A stretch of 64,000 nt of DNA from Neelides folsomi (lineage: Eukaryota > Arthropoda > Collembola > Neelipleona > Neelidae): NCBI GenBank assembly GCA_034687125.1, contig JAQGBZ010000236.1:1-64000 (forward strand), written 5' to 3'. The first letter of the stretch is position 1. Every line of letters begins with the position of its first letter. A program made the translations under genes and the position numbers. The notes beneath the pieces are model-generated. The model was given only the letters and a program-made list of their open reading frames with translations, was not told the DNA's origin and ran no database searches. Below, piece by piece: positions 24,353 through 36,717 of this stretch.

Positions 24353-25541
24353 ATGACCAAAACGAAGAAGAAGAGGACAAAGTACGAGGTCGGGTCCGTC
24401 GGCCTTTCATACCCTCAAATGTACGAGAACCTCCGGCAACCCTATTACCCCGGACCGGGCGTAATAGGGTTTATAAAACCATTTAATTACCCAATTTGTC
24501 AATAATGGACCATTTGGTTTAAAATTCATATCGCCGTTTAAATGCTTGATTATTTAATTCATGATTAAAATTGTAATTAACCAGTATTTATTTATTGTGA
24601 TTTAACCACGTTTTTAAAATGTCTTAAAGACGGGCGGGGTCAACAACCGCGGGCCGGCTTGGATTCCCCTCAAGATGTCCATGGAGAACATGAAGAACAT
24701 GTTTTCAGGCGGGATGAACGGCCACGTTCCCAATTTGAAAACCTGCTACGTTCGGTCTAAAAACCCTTCGCGGTTCCACAACAGCGACGAGAGCCGGAAG
24801 GTCGTGTTCAAAAACGAGCTGGATGGGCGGTTTTCCAAGCTTGTGCCCATGAACCCCTTCGGCAACTCCAAGTCCCTTGTCATCATCGAGGGCGAAGCGG
24901 GGAATTTCATGAACGAGGGCGAGGAGCCGAGTTAGATCATCCCTCCACCCGAAAAACCCGGCGGGGAATATTACTATGAGGAAAAACCCGAAGATCCGAT
25001 TCTCAATTCACCCCAAGTGCACCAATTCCAGAACAACAACAATCCGAAAAATTACAAAAATAGTTCGAGCTACAAAAACAATCCGAACATTCACAAAAAC
25101 AATCCAAACAATATGAACAGCGAAATGAAAAATTACAATAACAATGACATGAACAATTACAACAACGGCAATTACAGTAATGAAAGGAGCAATTACAAAA
25201 ATGATAGGAATTACAACGACATGAACAATTACGAGAGGAACAATTATGCCAATGCGATGAATTACAATGAGCTGAACAATTACATTGACAAAAACATGAA
25301 TAATTTGACTCTCGACCAACAACGTCAAATCCATCAAATGCAAATGGAAGAACAAAATCGGGAATTTGAAGCCGAGCAGCAAAAATTGATGAAAAACAAG
25401 CGAAAAGTGAAGAAATTGGCTCCTACTTGTTCATACACAAAATACGAGGATTTCCGGGATGGCGGAATGAACGAAGGAAGGACAAAGGAAATCCAATATG
25501 ATGACGGATGGAAAGGAGAGTATCGACTTAGAATAGCTTAA
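24353..25541 (+). CDS. unknown protein, GC-rich first half and Asn-rich second half, in-frame stop
   Basis: Exon 1 (24353-24460) ends at a GTAATA donor and exon 2 starts at 24630 after taaag, joining in phase (YYPGPG then TGGVNNRGPAW). The first part gives 137 residues (start MTKTKKKRTKYEVGSVG) and ends at TAG, 24933-24935. The same frame then runs open for 201 more codons: a Pro/Glu/Tyr linker (KPGGEYYYEEKPEDP), a long Asn-rich low-complexity run, a helical MEEQNREFEAEQQKLMKNKR and a normal stop at 25541. The block 24280-24960 is far richer in G and C than its surroundings. Either the TAG is read through, the gene is newly broken, or there are two genes. I recognise no family. Confidence 0.5.
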
Positions 25542-26733
25542 TGGGCTTGTCCTTAAAGTTAGTTTGCATTAATTGCCATTAATGAAACTTTGAATCATGA
25601 TTTAGTATCATGAATATGATCGTATAGACAAATTTTCCAGGATTCATATATTTCTATAAATCTTATAAAAAATCGTTTTATGTGCGGATCTTTAACATGG
25701 GTTTATATAGGAAATAATTTTTAATCAATGAATAATTTAATTTAATTATAGTAAAATTTTAACAGTTTAAAATTGTATATAATAATATGAATAGTTTATT
25801 ATTAAATTAATAATTATTATTCAATATTTTCTTACAAGACTAGACCAAGCACTGGTTCCAGCACACAAAACAGTTCCAAGTCCATTTTCTCTCAGTATGC
25901 AGTGAGAATACCGAGTGCTCCCTACAATCTAAACTACAATGAATGAATTTACGTCTTTTAAACTAAACCATATTTATGGATAATTTATAATATATTTCTC
26001 ATAGTAATATTATAAACATTCAACTTTGGCATATTTATTTCATTTATTGTAAATATCTAAATTAACCATAAAAAAGCTTTAATATGATAAATATAAAATT
26101 AATTAAATATTAATTCATTTGATGGAATTATTTAAATTAGTGAAAGTGAGTGATATTTATCCTAGATTAGGGAAGACGACCATATCAATCATTCTTTTTG
26201 CACCATATAATTAAGCTAGATTTGTTACTAGATTTCTATACAAATGTTTATTCTACAAGACAGTAAATTTTATCAAAATTAAAAATTAGAATAAACTAAT
26301 TAAGAATAAATAAAAAAAATCATTTGTAATTTTATCTTCTAAATTCTTATCTTCACAGAATTATGGAAATAAAATTCATAATACTTTTCCATAACTAGAA
26401 TCGCTATCAATAATTAGATATTTGTTTTAATACGTGGAATAAGGTCTACTTAATGTATATGTTATTTATGTTATTATGTAATATGTAGTAATAATTTATC
26501 TGCTTGCTCATATCTTTAACTCAAATGCTCCACATTAATAGATTAAAGTGTAACATAATTATTCAGTGCAAAACTTAAAATTATTTACACTAAAAAACTA
26601 ATTTGCTTAAGCAAACCAAAAAACCAACTAACATAAGTTTCACATCTTTATATCGATAATTTGTATTTAAGTCATCTACTAAATATTTAATATATTCTTC
26701 TATATACGAAAGAAATAGAAGAATATTAAGAAC
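25542..26733. other. AT-rich spacer
   Basis: Nothing is visible apart from one orphan exon-like piece at 25836-25921 on the minus strand. The right end should hold the aminotransferase promoter. Confidence 0.45.
25836..25921 (-). other. orphan exon-like sequence
   Basis: An 86-base stretch bounded by an AG acceptor (ttgtag) and a GTAAGA donor. One frame is open across it (RYSHCILRENGLGTVLCAGT). No partner exons were found nearby; it may be a stranded exon of a lost gene. Confidence 0.25.
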
Positions 26734-28625
26734 ATGGATCAAATATTAACTAAATTTACTCTTTCATCAAGATATTCAGGGTTGGAAGATAACATGTGGT
26801 AAGAACTGAGAAGTTTTCATACATTTACATAACTATTTAATTTTAATTGTTTTTTTAATAATAAAAATATATAATTCTATAATTTGAGATGATTTATATT
26901 GTATTTATCGTATGCATATGTATTGCATATCCTACCATTCTTTCATGAATATATGAAATATCTACCTGTATATTGTTATTAAATATTTTTTAAAAAGGCA
27001 TACTCTACGAAATCTGAATCCACTTCAAGATAAAGTCAATTTAGGATCAGGCAATCCCGATTTCATGCCAAATCAAATTCTTGCTACTAGTATGGCAAAA
27101 ACAAGTTTCGATTCTCCGGAAAATCATTTGCACCAGTATACACGTGGATTTGTAAGTTTTTACAAAAATGTTTACTATCTTCTATCAAAGAAAAGAAGTC
27201 ATAAATAATTTATTATTTTTTTCCTTTACAGGGGCATCCAAGACTTGTGAAAGCACTAGGAGAATTTTATGGAAAGCTTTTAAACAGAAAATTCGATTCA
27301 TCGAATGAGATTTTAATATCATCTGGAGCATATGGTGCATTGTTTACAGCGATGATGTCCCTTGTTGGAGAAGGAGATGAGGTTAATTATTCAACATTAA
27401 AATTATACAATTATATGTAATTTTCGTATAATTATATAAAATAATTCCAATTAATTAAATATATGAAAAATAGCAAAGTGAATATTTTCAGGTTATTATC
27501 ATTGAACCATTTTTCGACTGCTATGCTCCATTTGTTCAAATTGCTGGCGGAAAATCCGTTTTTGTTCCTCTGAGACCATCGAAACAAAATCCTCACGATT
27601 CAAATTGTTGGACTTTGGACGAAGAAGAATTGGAATCTTGTTTCAATTCGAACACAAAGGCGATTATCATCAATTCGCCAAATAATCCTCTCGGGAAAGT
27701 ATTCAATTTGGAGGAATTACAGGTTTAAACATTTTAAATTTTATTAAATAAATATCTGCAATAAATTGTAATAAACTAAATGAGGCGAATTTAGATGAAT
27801 GTGGAATTAATTTTTATTATATATAATTGCAGATGATTGCTAATTTGTGTGTCAAGTACAATGTGCTAGTCTTTTCGGATGAAGTTTACGAATGGATTGT
27901 TTTCGGGAAGAATGAGCATATTCGAATGGCGAGTTTAGAAGGAATGTGGGAAAGAACAATAACGATCGGATCGGCTGGGAAAACTTTTTCGTATACAATA
28001 TTATTTAATATATTTTTTATGCATACAAAATAAATTAAATTAAAACTATAAGTATGAATTTATATGAATCCTGTGAATCTTAAAGAAGATAATTTGAATT
28101 TAATTTGTCCATTTTTATATTTTTAGTCTCACTGGTTGGCGCCTTGGATGGGCCTATGGGCCAAACTATTTGCTAAAGAGCTTATTCGTTTGCCAAAAAC
28201 AATTCCTCCGAGCAATTCAAACTCCAGGCCAAGAAGCTGTTGCTGAAGTTTTCGAAAAAGAATATGAGCTTTTGGGAACGGATCAATCTTTCTTTGAGAT
28301 CCTGAGAAAAGATTTAGAAACCAGAAGAGATTTGTTGGCCAAAGCACTCAACGAAGCGTCATTCCCAACAATATTTCCTCATGGGGGATATTTCCTTGTG
28401 GCAAATTGGACATCTTCGTTTGCTGGAAAAGGAATAGAAGTTGAAGGCGAAAGTCGTGATTTCGGATTTGTGAGATGGCTGGCCCAAAACAAGAATTTAA
28501 TTACAGTGCCTCCTTCGGCCTTTTATTCACCTGAACATAAACACTTAATTGAAGATTATGTAAGATTTACATTTTACAAAAAAGAAGAGACTTTAATTGC
28601 TGCAATAAACAATCTTTCAAATTAA
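26734..28625 (+). CDS. kynurenine aminotransferase (KAT, PLP fold type I)
   Basis: Six exons (26734-26798, 26998-27151, 27232-27381, 27492-27722, 27833-27990, 28127-28625) join in phase to give about 418 residues. Family signatures: [12 protein letters not shown] near the start, [25 protein letters not shown], the EPFFDCY strand, [23 protein letters not shown], and the PLP lysine in [18 protein letters not shown] and glutamine transaminase K move the amino group of kynurenine or Gln to 2-oxo acids, making kynurenic acid and removing 3-hydroxykynurenine. The lack of any visible targeting peptide suggests a cytosolic form. It converges with the BORCS6-like gene, 340 bp between stops. Confidence 0.9.
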
Positions 28626-28965
28626 GTTCCCCATTAATACTCAAATCTAATTAACGGTGCTAATTGATGTCATAATTTATGGTGGTATTTGTGTACAATT
28701 TCTTCAAATAATATTTGCCTTTAAAACAATAAAATATTATCAACAACAAACCTTGTCTTTATTATTAAAGATCCATCCATCCAATCAAAGCACAAAATAT
28801 ATAGAAATTGGTCATATCAAAATGAAAATGATTAAGAAGATTTATTAGAATATCAAAATGGAATGCCTTACAATTTACTTAATGTTAGATTAAATTAAAC
28901 GATAAAAAATAATAATTGGTAGTTTTGCACGATTACTGAAGATGAGATACATATTGACCAGAAGA

Positions 28966-29952
28966 TTAAAGTTCAGCTTCGAGTTTCTCCAAAAGACGAC
29001 GAGTCGTTTTGCTAAAAATAAATTACAAAAAATTAACAAGTTATGTTAATATTAGATATCACTAGACAAAGTTAAATAATACGATTAATAATTTTACGAT
29101 TAAAGATTATATGAATCTCACATGTCTTTTTGAAGTTTTTGAAGAGGTCGAGTGGCTCTTGAAAGCTCTTCACATTTTGCCATCACTTGATACATGATAC
29201 GAATTGAAGCATCTGCCGAATCGCATAGTTGTCCAACACCTTCAGCTCCAATTGAAACGCAATCAACTGTCATAGATGAAACCTAAAAAGAATTTAATTA
29301 ACAAATTTAAATACTTGTCATATTAAAAAATTATATCAATTCTCTCAATTAACTTTAGTAAAAATAAATAAAATATCCTCAATTTATAATTTTCAAAGTA
29401 ATTGGCAATTACTGAGTGCAAAAGCCCAGCGAGAGATTCCGTAAGTCCATCGACGGACGAAGCGAGTCTTCGAGCATCAGTTTCCATTTCAGCTACAACT
29501 CCAGCGAGGTCTTCAGGTGGTAAGGGCAAACTCGGTTGTCGTCTGAGTTGTTCTTCAATGTCACTTGCCACATAAGTCACTTGATCTCCTTGGCGTGAAA
29601 CGAGGCCTTCAACGGACAAATCTCCAACCCAATTGACGGCTTTGTCGAAAAGAGCGGCGGCTGCTGAACTTGCTGTGGCCGATTCTTCTTCACAAATTTC
29701 ACTGTATGAACTCTCCATGGCCTATGTGCGAAAGGTAAATTGAAGAATGTTAATAAAACTGCAGATTACACAATTTATATCAAGATTTATGGATTGTTAA
29801 ATTCATTGCTGCTAATTCGAATGTCAATAAATTGACATTACTCACATTACACTGTAAATACTAGCTTACTTAATTGAATAATAATTAACATTAACTAATA
29901 AATTACTTACATGCTTCATTTCTTCTTCAGTTGTTGGGGAAGTGTCTGCCAT
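28966..29952 (-). CDS. BORC complex subunit 6-like protein
   Basis: Four exons (29911-29952, 29413-29721, 29122-29282, 28966-29011) give 185 residues. The N-terminus is acidic and Ala-rich; the C-terminal 110 residues match BORCS6 (lyspersin): DLAGVVAEMETDARRLASSV, VDGLTESLAGLLHSVSSMTV, DSADASIRIMYQVMAKCEEL, RPLQKLQKDI and a final leucine-zipper-like helix. BORC sits on lysosomes and recruits Arl8 and kinesin so that they move outward along microtubules. Human BORCS6 is about twice as long, the difference being a disordered N-terminus. The phosphatase lies upstream, transcribed the same way. Confidence 0.8.
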
Positions 29953-30594
29953 TTTTGATTAACTTATTATCCCGTTCAAAATTCAATTGGGATTACTTAT
30001 AGTATTTTAACTTCTGAATCGTAAGTTCCGATGGTTCTCGGCGACTCTCTTGACTCACTAATCATTAGTCAATAGTCAATCGTGAGAAAAATAATTTAAA
30101 ACAAAGTTTAATTTGTTTATACTATTATTTTATAGATGTGCTAAAATCTTATAATCGGAATTGCTTTTGCTCAGAGTTAGATAAAGAATCTTTTAATGAT
30201 ATTGATAGAGACATCAAATCGGAGAGAAATGACTAAATCAGAAATTGTCTCCCATCATCAGCTAATCAGCTTGATTTGATTTTTAATTTCATAAACAGTT
30301 TATTATTTAATTCTATTAGGATTTAGGAAATAAAAATAAAAGAATCTGTGTTTTCGTAATAATCGTGAAATGCTTTTAGCCTTATAAGTGTTAAATGGGG
30401 CATTTTGAAAATCTTGAGGATTGGTAGAATACGAGCTCGTATAATAATTTTTTGAAAATAAATTCTATGTTTTGTGCAATTCATTCCAGAACGATATTTT
30501 TAAAGAGGTAGATATGGTATACTTTTATTATTTAATCAAAATTGATTTTGATTATAATATATTTTTGTTAAAATAATAAATATATTAATTATTA
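29953..30594. other. AT-rich spacer
   Basis: No exon is visible. It holds the 3' end of the histidine phosphatase and the promoter side of the BORCS6-like gene. Confidence 0.5.
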
Positions 30595-31813
30595 TTATTC
30601 TGGCAATTCAACTCCCTGAAGATGCGACTGGTCATTAATTGCAATGAAATTAATATTCCATTTCCCGGATGGTTTCTGTTCAATGACAATTTTTGTCAAT
30701 CCGGTGTTCGGTGGCGTAGGGTAAATTCGATTAATAATATCATTTCCTTCGAGTTCCTTAAATAATGAGTTAAAAATTGATGATCAATTGGATTAAATTA
30801 AATGCTTTTATTATATTATAGATTTAGTGAGAAGGAGCTTACAAAATCCTTGTTAGTTGCAATGCCTGCTAACACTCCAGCTATCCAACCTCCGTGCGAC
30901 ATAACCAAAATTGTACCAGGAGTTGCTTTGAGCAATTCCTAAAAAAATAATATTACAATTATACAGTATATATTTAGTATTAATACTTACCTTATATTTT
31001 ATATCAATAATGAAATGGTTAATAATTTACATCTATAAAGAATTTGTGTGCTCTTTCAGTGACTTCTTTAAAAGTTTCGCCTTTTGTATCTCCAGGGAGC
31101 AAAGAAATTGCATGAGCTGGAATTCCTTCTGCTTTCACTGCAGTAAAAACTTCCAAAATCGTCTTATCATACCAAGACTCTAATTCCTAAAAAAAATAGC
31201 CTTCATTATTTTTCTTTGTTATTATTTAGTTCCTAAAATTTGAAAGAGTAAACCACTAAAATTTAATCAACCTGAAATACGATATAATTTGATCTAATAT
31301 TTCTATCGCCTATTTTTCAAAATACGTCTCCTAACCCTTTCTCTCACACGTTGGTCAACAACAATCGGTGGAGTAGTCATTGAAGAATTTTTCAAAATGA
31401 TTTGTGCAGTTTCTTGAGTCCTAGCAAAGGGGCTTGAAAAACATTGGGTGAATTCGACACCACTTAAAGATTTCCCACATGCTTCAGCCTAAAAATTATA
31501 ATATTTAATGAAATTTACGATTCGGGTATTTACTAAATTTTGTAATATTTTTATTTTAAACCTCAGCAATTCCTTTAGGAGTCAGTGATCCATTAATCAA
31601 AGGTCTCATTAGCATATGCATGTTTTCTCTTCTGCTCAATGGAAACTCCCCGCTGTCAAATTAAACATAAAAGTACTTTAAACGTTTAGTCGTATACAAC
31701 ATAAAATACAAATAAGAAAAGTTGAAATTGTAATTGTATAATACTTTACAAGAAAAAGAAACAAATATGTAATGTAAAACTTACTGTCTTATGAAATATA
31801 CGGTGCGAGTCAT
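30595..31813 (-). CDS. histidine phosphatase (phosphoglycerate-mutase-like)
   Basis: Six exons (31795-31813, 31562-31652, 31336-31488, 31031-31196, 30843-30938, 30595-30756) give 228 residues. The catalytic RHG motif reads MTRTVYFIRHGE; its histidine codon is split by intron 1, so neither exon alone shows it. The rest fits: PLINGSLTPKGIAEA, CFSSPFARTQETA, a glutamate in the ELES insert, and the second histidine in MSHGGWIAGVLA. Cofactor-dependent mutases, fructose-2,6-bisphosphatase-like and small-molecule phosphatases share this fold. The length and the short N-terminus point to a stand-alone phosphatase such as TIGAR-like or 2,3-bisphosphoglycerate phosphatase. Substrate unknown. Confidence 0.8.
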
Positions 31814-33065
31814 CTTGAATGCAAATCACTTTTGAACTGTGAATGTGAACTTATATAGGATATTTTACTTCGTTGATAATTTTAATTTCAATTGAAAATG
31901 GATTTGATATGTATAAATTCCAATATCTTATGTACCATCAATTTCGCATAACTTTTATTTAAATATAAACGTAAAAAGTTTATATTGTTACACTTTATAG
32001 CTTCTACCTACTTAAGTTTTCAGAGAGAGTATAAAAGTATGCAAGTATGTGTTGTGCGTATGTAGTTTATAAATACTTTAACTCTATGTAGCAACTTAAA
32101 TATTTGAATACTGATAACATTCTGATAAACGCAACAATTAAGTTATGTAAATAATTTGGCGAATGATTAGAATGAAATTCACGCTTTGCGTATGAAATTG
32201 AAAGTAGTTATGTGACCCGAAGCACGGTCAGACGTCAGACACAAACTGTTGTATAATTTACAGATAGTAGTGAAAAATGTTAATTCATTCAACTCATTGA
32301 CTCAATACTTCCTATGATAACAAGCATAAGAAACATCCGTGTTATAGCAAGTTATACTTTTAGGATTTACTTACATATTAATATATTACTATACTCCCAG
32401 TCTAGACATGCATAATGTAAAAGCTGAATATAATGTTTAATTAGTATATTTGTTGACCCAAGGACAAATGGACGGAGTATGATTTTATATAAAGTTCAAG
32501 TAACCTTGAACCAGACTTTTTTGTCAAATTCTTATGCACATGGACCGATGAATGAGCTACCTACTAGTAGGTAGATATATAAATAGATGTAATATTCTTA
32601 AGTTAGTATAAAAATTGCATATTAATTATAGCTCCTGTGTAGGGGTCGCAATTACCGATTAATTGTTTACCGATTAACCTATAAATTGACTGATTTTGGT
32701 TTATCGTTTACCGGTAAAAATTTGTCGATTAATCGAACATTTCGATAAATAATTTTACCGAATATTTCGCAAAAATCCTCTAATAAATTATAAATATTGT
32801 ATAATATTTACCAAATACCATCCAAAATACATTTAAAACTTCAAATTTTAAATAATATAATCAATTTGTGCCATTATATGAGTAAAATTGTCAACAATGG
32901 CATTTAATTTTTAAGGATTGTTCTTTTTTACCAATTTGTAGGAGAAACATTAAATTAAAATGACTTAATTTACTATGTATTTTACAAAGTAATTGCCATT
33001 TCATAAAAAATAGCTTCAATTTTAGGCTTATATTAACAGTTTTAATATTTTCCTATTGTTTTGAG
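31814..33065. other. AT-rich spacer with one transposon end
   Basis: It holds the phosphatase promoter at the left and, at 32637-32770, a hAT-like terminus. No exon is visible. Confidence 0.45.
32637..32770. mobile_element. single terminus of a hAT-like element
   Basis: TAGGGGTCGCAATTACCG starts a stretch with repeated ACCGATTAA and TCGATTAATCG motifs, typical of the ends and subterminal repeats of hAT elements. The partner end was not found within 2 kb, so it is a fragment. Confidence 0.4.
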
Positions 33066-34004
33066 GCTATTTGACATACCCAAATATTTGGATTTTGGAA
33101 CACTCTCTGGATTTAAAACAACGAAAGGGTTGAATAGCAACAGACTTAATCCGTTAATTTCAATCATTGATCTTGACTACTGTTATTCCAATGAACGCAT
33201 TGTTAAATATGTAGGAACACACTTTTCCAATTTGACTAAATTGAGCCTCAGAATTTGTGAAAACGCGAGTAAAACGATGGAAAGTTTTTACAGTTGCCAA
33301 TTCCCTCATTTGTCAAGTTTTAGGACCGAGATTCTATTTTCATTACAACGCGGGCAAAAATGCGTTCCCGAAAGTGTCCTTACTGGCTTACCAATTGAGT
33401 TACACAAAATGAGTCTCAAGACCAGCCACTCATTGCAAAAAATTTCGAAAGAACTAGATCGATACAAAGAGAGAGATTGTCTGCTCAAATTAAAAAGTAA
33501 GATATACATATATTACATACATATATTATATTTATTAGTATTTAAAGAATGGATGATATGTATAAATATATGTATGTATAATACATAATAATATGTACAG
33601 AATGTATAAATAAAAGAGTGAGTTATAAATTAACAATTAATAATAAAACAAAATATTTCAATGATTTTAGGTTTGAAGAAAAAGACTTTAAATATAGATT
33701 GTGAAAAGGCTTACACGACCCCATTGAGCGATTTAATTTTGCTTTCTTTAATGAAACTTCCTAGGTTCAAACTGATCATCATAAGAATTGCCAATATGAA
33801 AAATCCGTCCTCATTTGTATGTAACATATTACTTACTATAATTATAAGTTATAAGAAAAAATTCTTTATTTTTATTTATTTAATAGATAAGTACACGAAT
33901 TAATAACGTTTTATTTTATTTACTATTTATTACAGTTCTCTGAAGCCTACATAGAAAAATTGAAAACTATGAAAAACTGTTCAATCTTTGAAGAATTTAT
34001 TTAA
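33066..34004 (+). pseudogene. 3' part of an LRR-like (F-box family) gene
   Basis: Three coding-like pieces with good splice signals: about 33066-33496, about 33673-33818 and 33935-34004. They encode LRR-like text such as VGTHFSNLTKLSLRICENAS and QFPHLSSFRTEIL, ending in IEKLKTMKNCSIFEEFI. No start exon or F-box is visible upstream, and stops fill the region to the left of 33061. It is either a remnant or the tail of a gene whose first exons I missed. The style is like the intact F-box protein at 51161-53155. Confidence 0.45.
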
Positions 34005-35127
34005 ACCACACATTTTTTACTTTCTCATATATTTGCCAACCATATTAAACACTGTAATTGTATTATTTATAGCAGTTTTTCACAATTTTTTATGTAAACT
34101 TAAAAATCAAATAAACACTTCTTTACTGGCATATTCCGAAAATGATTACTATCCTGCTTATTCGAATAATTATGTAATGAATAATTAGTGCATATTATTA
34201 ATATTAAATAATTAACCTCTATCTGTAATTGATGTTAATTTGTAATCAATCGATATTTAACTATGAAGATTTTCAATTTAAAACTTTCAATTTTTATATT
34301 ATTGAGTAGGCATTCATATTCATTTTATTATTATTTAATGAATTTTAAGAATAGTATTTGCGAGAGAAAAATTTCTACGGTCTTTTTTGGCTTTCATTAC
34401 TACCTATATGTAAGTATAATATACTATACATATATTCTTATATGTATTATCGTACCATGAGGGCCAGAGAATGATCCTTAATCACAACTTTGATCTTTCT
34501 GGTATTTAGAAGCCTCTGGGTATACTTTGGGTATGCCAGTATGCCTGTCTAGCATAAATATTTTTAAGGCCCCAAAAGAGCTTTAGAACAAGAACCTTTG
34601 CCTTTTCTCTGAAACCTTTAAGGCCAAGGGCAATGGTTTTTAATTGCCTTTAAACTTTCTTTAGGATACTTATAACTACCCTATTTATAATAGACATAAG
34701 CAGATGGTATAAAGTACAATTATATTATTAACCATGACTGGAAATTCGAACTTTTTATTACTTATATATCTTTAACTTTTATTCCAATCTTATATATAGA
34801 GTTAAAAGTTTGAGAGGGATGAACGAAGCGTTGTTTGCTCAGCTCAAAGTAAGCAAAACATTCGAGAAAATGGTAAACCACCACATGTACATTATTTTCA
34901 ACTGAAATTTTCATAACTGCCAATGAAGTGAAGTTTTGTAATTTAAGCCAATCGTCAATAGTCAATAAATCAGGACATGTTAAAGATGCATACAAAATTA
35001 GAAGCATTTAGGATTTGTATATATTAAAGTGTTTGTTTTATAACATAAATATTTGTGTTCACACTATTCTCTAAAAATGAAATGAAATATAACTAGATAG
35101 ATTCTTTCGTGTTTCAATAACAAGAAA
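34005..35127. other. spacer with a minus-strand coding-like fragment
   Basis: On the minus strand 34762-35007 has an open frame (CPDLLTIDDWLKLQNFTSLA, then VVVYHFLECFAYFELSKQRF), which resembles the LRR-like tails nearby and may be another family remnant. A GC-richer patch lies at 34450-34690. Nothing else is seen. Confidence 0.35.
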
Positions 35128-36717
35128 ATGGATTGTAATAATATTTGGAACGAATTTGAACATCAGAGAAAGTATGTAAATTATTATTTCATTATACCTA
35201 CCTATACAAAATATTTAAATATTAAATATTAATTTTAAATCATACTTTTAGAGAGTGTATTACATTGTGTATACAATAAATATAAAAATATTAATGTCAA
35301 CATTAACCATGAAACATTTAATTTAAAAATAAAATCAATAATCATATTTTGTTGATTTTAAAGAAATGGTCAGTTTTGCGATATTACCTTAATCGTAAGT
35401 GATTCTGTTCGTGTTAAAGCTCATCGGAATATTCTTTCTTCTAAATCAAAATTCTTCAAAAAGCAATTTTCTTCAAACACAGAAATTGGCGAATTTAATT
35501 TTCTCCATATTAATGGAGCAAATTCCGATCATTTACTAAAAATGGAAAAATTCCCGGAATTAAAGGGAATGAGGTGACTTACATGATAAATCATTTTCAT
35601 GATTACAATTATATACCTTTTATTTTGTCAATAAAGTTATTTATTATAGTATTTATTAATTAGGCATTAGAAAATTGGAAAATATTTTAATAAGTTTACA
35701 AAATAAAAATCAATTTAAAGATTAATAATCATATTACATCAAGTTTTCAAGTTTAGATTAAAAATGAATATTATGAATTACAGGTCTGGGAATTCACAAA
35801 CGAAGCTTGTACCCATAACGAGATGGATAAGTTAATATACTTCTCTTTCTTAGAAATGAACAAAATTGGAATTAGAATTTTCAAGAAATGTATGAAAAGA
35901 GTTTATGAAGTTTACGAGATTTTTCCTTCAAATCCACCAAATCCTGAAGTTCCAGCAAAAAAAGCAAAAATTAAGCGAAATCTCTGCAGAAGACAATGAA
36001 ACAATTGAAATTAAACATGAAAGGGATGTTGATGACGACAACGGAGGAAATGGAGTCGTTCATGACCAACAAGAGGAAACGCAAATTTCAACACCAAATG
36101 TTCCTCTTAATGGACTTAAAAGAAAAATTATCGAATCTTCTCCTATGTCCGACGATGAAGAATCTCATACAAATTCTGTGTCAGATGAAAGCAAAAGCAA
36201 TCTAAGCCGTTCAAACAGTCTGGGTTCTGATTCAGTGAAGCAAATCATTTTTTTCTCAAATGCCAACGAAAAACTTTATTTAAAATTAAAAAACAACGAG
36301 GAAGAAGATTATGATACAATTGTGTTAACAAACATGAAAACAAATTTCGACAATATTAGAGACAATTTGGACTTAACGGAAATGAGTGAAGAAAAAGAAT
36401 GGATGATTCCTTTGTTTAGTCATTTCATCAATTCCGTAGCAAGACAAATTACAACTTTGACTCATAAAATCAGTTCAAGTAAAATCCATTCACCAATTGT
36501 GTTCTTTAAATTAATCCACAAGCTGATTAATTTAACGAAACTCGAACTCACAATCATTCCCAATAACGATTATGAACAATATCCGATTTTTCCAAAAATC
36601 ATAACCCATTTTAAAAGCTTAAAGAATCTCATACTCAATTTCCCGACTCCAATTTATGAACGTGAAACTCCAATGGATCCCATGACATGCAAATTATTAA
36701 ATTCAATACGGAATTGA
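35128..36717 (+). pseudogene. BTB/POZ protein with LRR-like tail, frame-disrupted
   Basis: Exon 1 (35128-35171) and exon 2 (35364 to about 35573) give MDCNNIWNEFEHQRK then a clear BTB start: NGQFCDITLIVSDSVRVKAH, RNILSSKSKFFKKQF. Exon 3 starts at 35784 (VWEFTNEACTHNEMD), but that frame does not agree in phase with exon 2. A second shift lies near 35950 in a run of A, where the frame passes to the long piece ending at 36717 (acidic linker, then LRR-like FKLIHKLINLTKLELTI). The two shifts suggest a recent pseudogene, an assembly slip or alternative splicing. BTB proteins usually serve as Cullin-3 adaptors; whether this one does is unknown. Confidence 0.5.

Noticed and set aside
25008-25382. A 124-codon minus-strand frame rich in Ile and Val.
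   Set aside because: It is the antisense shadow of the Asn-rich coding run.
34450-34690. GC-richer stretch considered as a SINE or tRNA-derived repeat.
   Set aside because: No A and B box pair, no tail and no target duplication could be seen.
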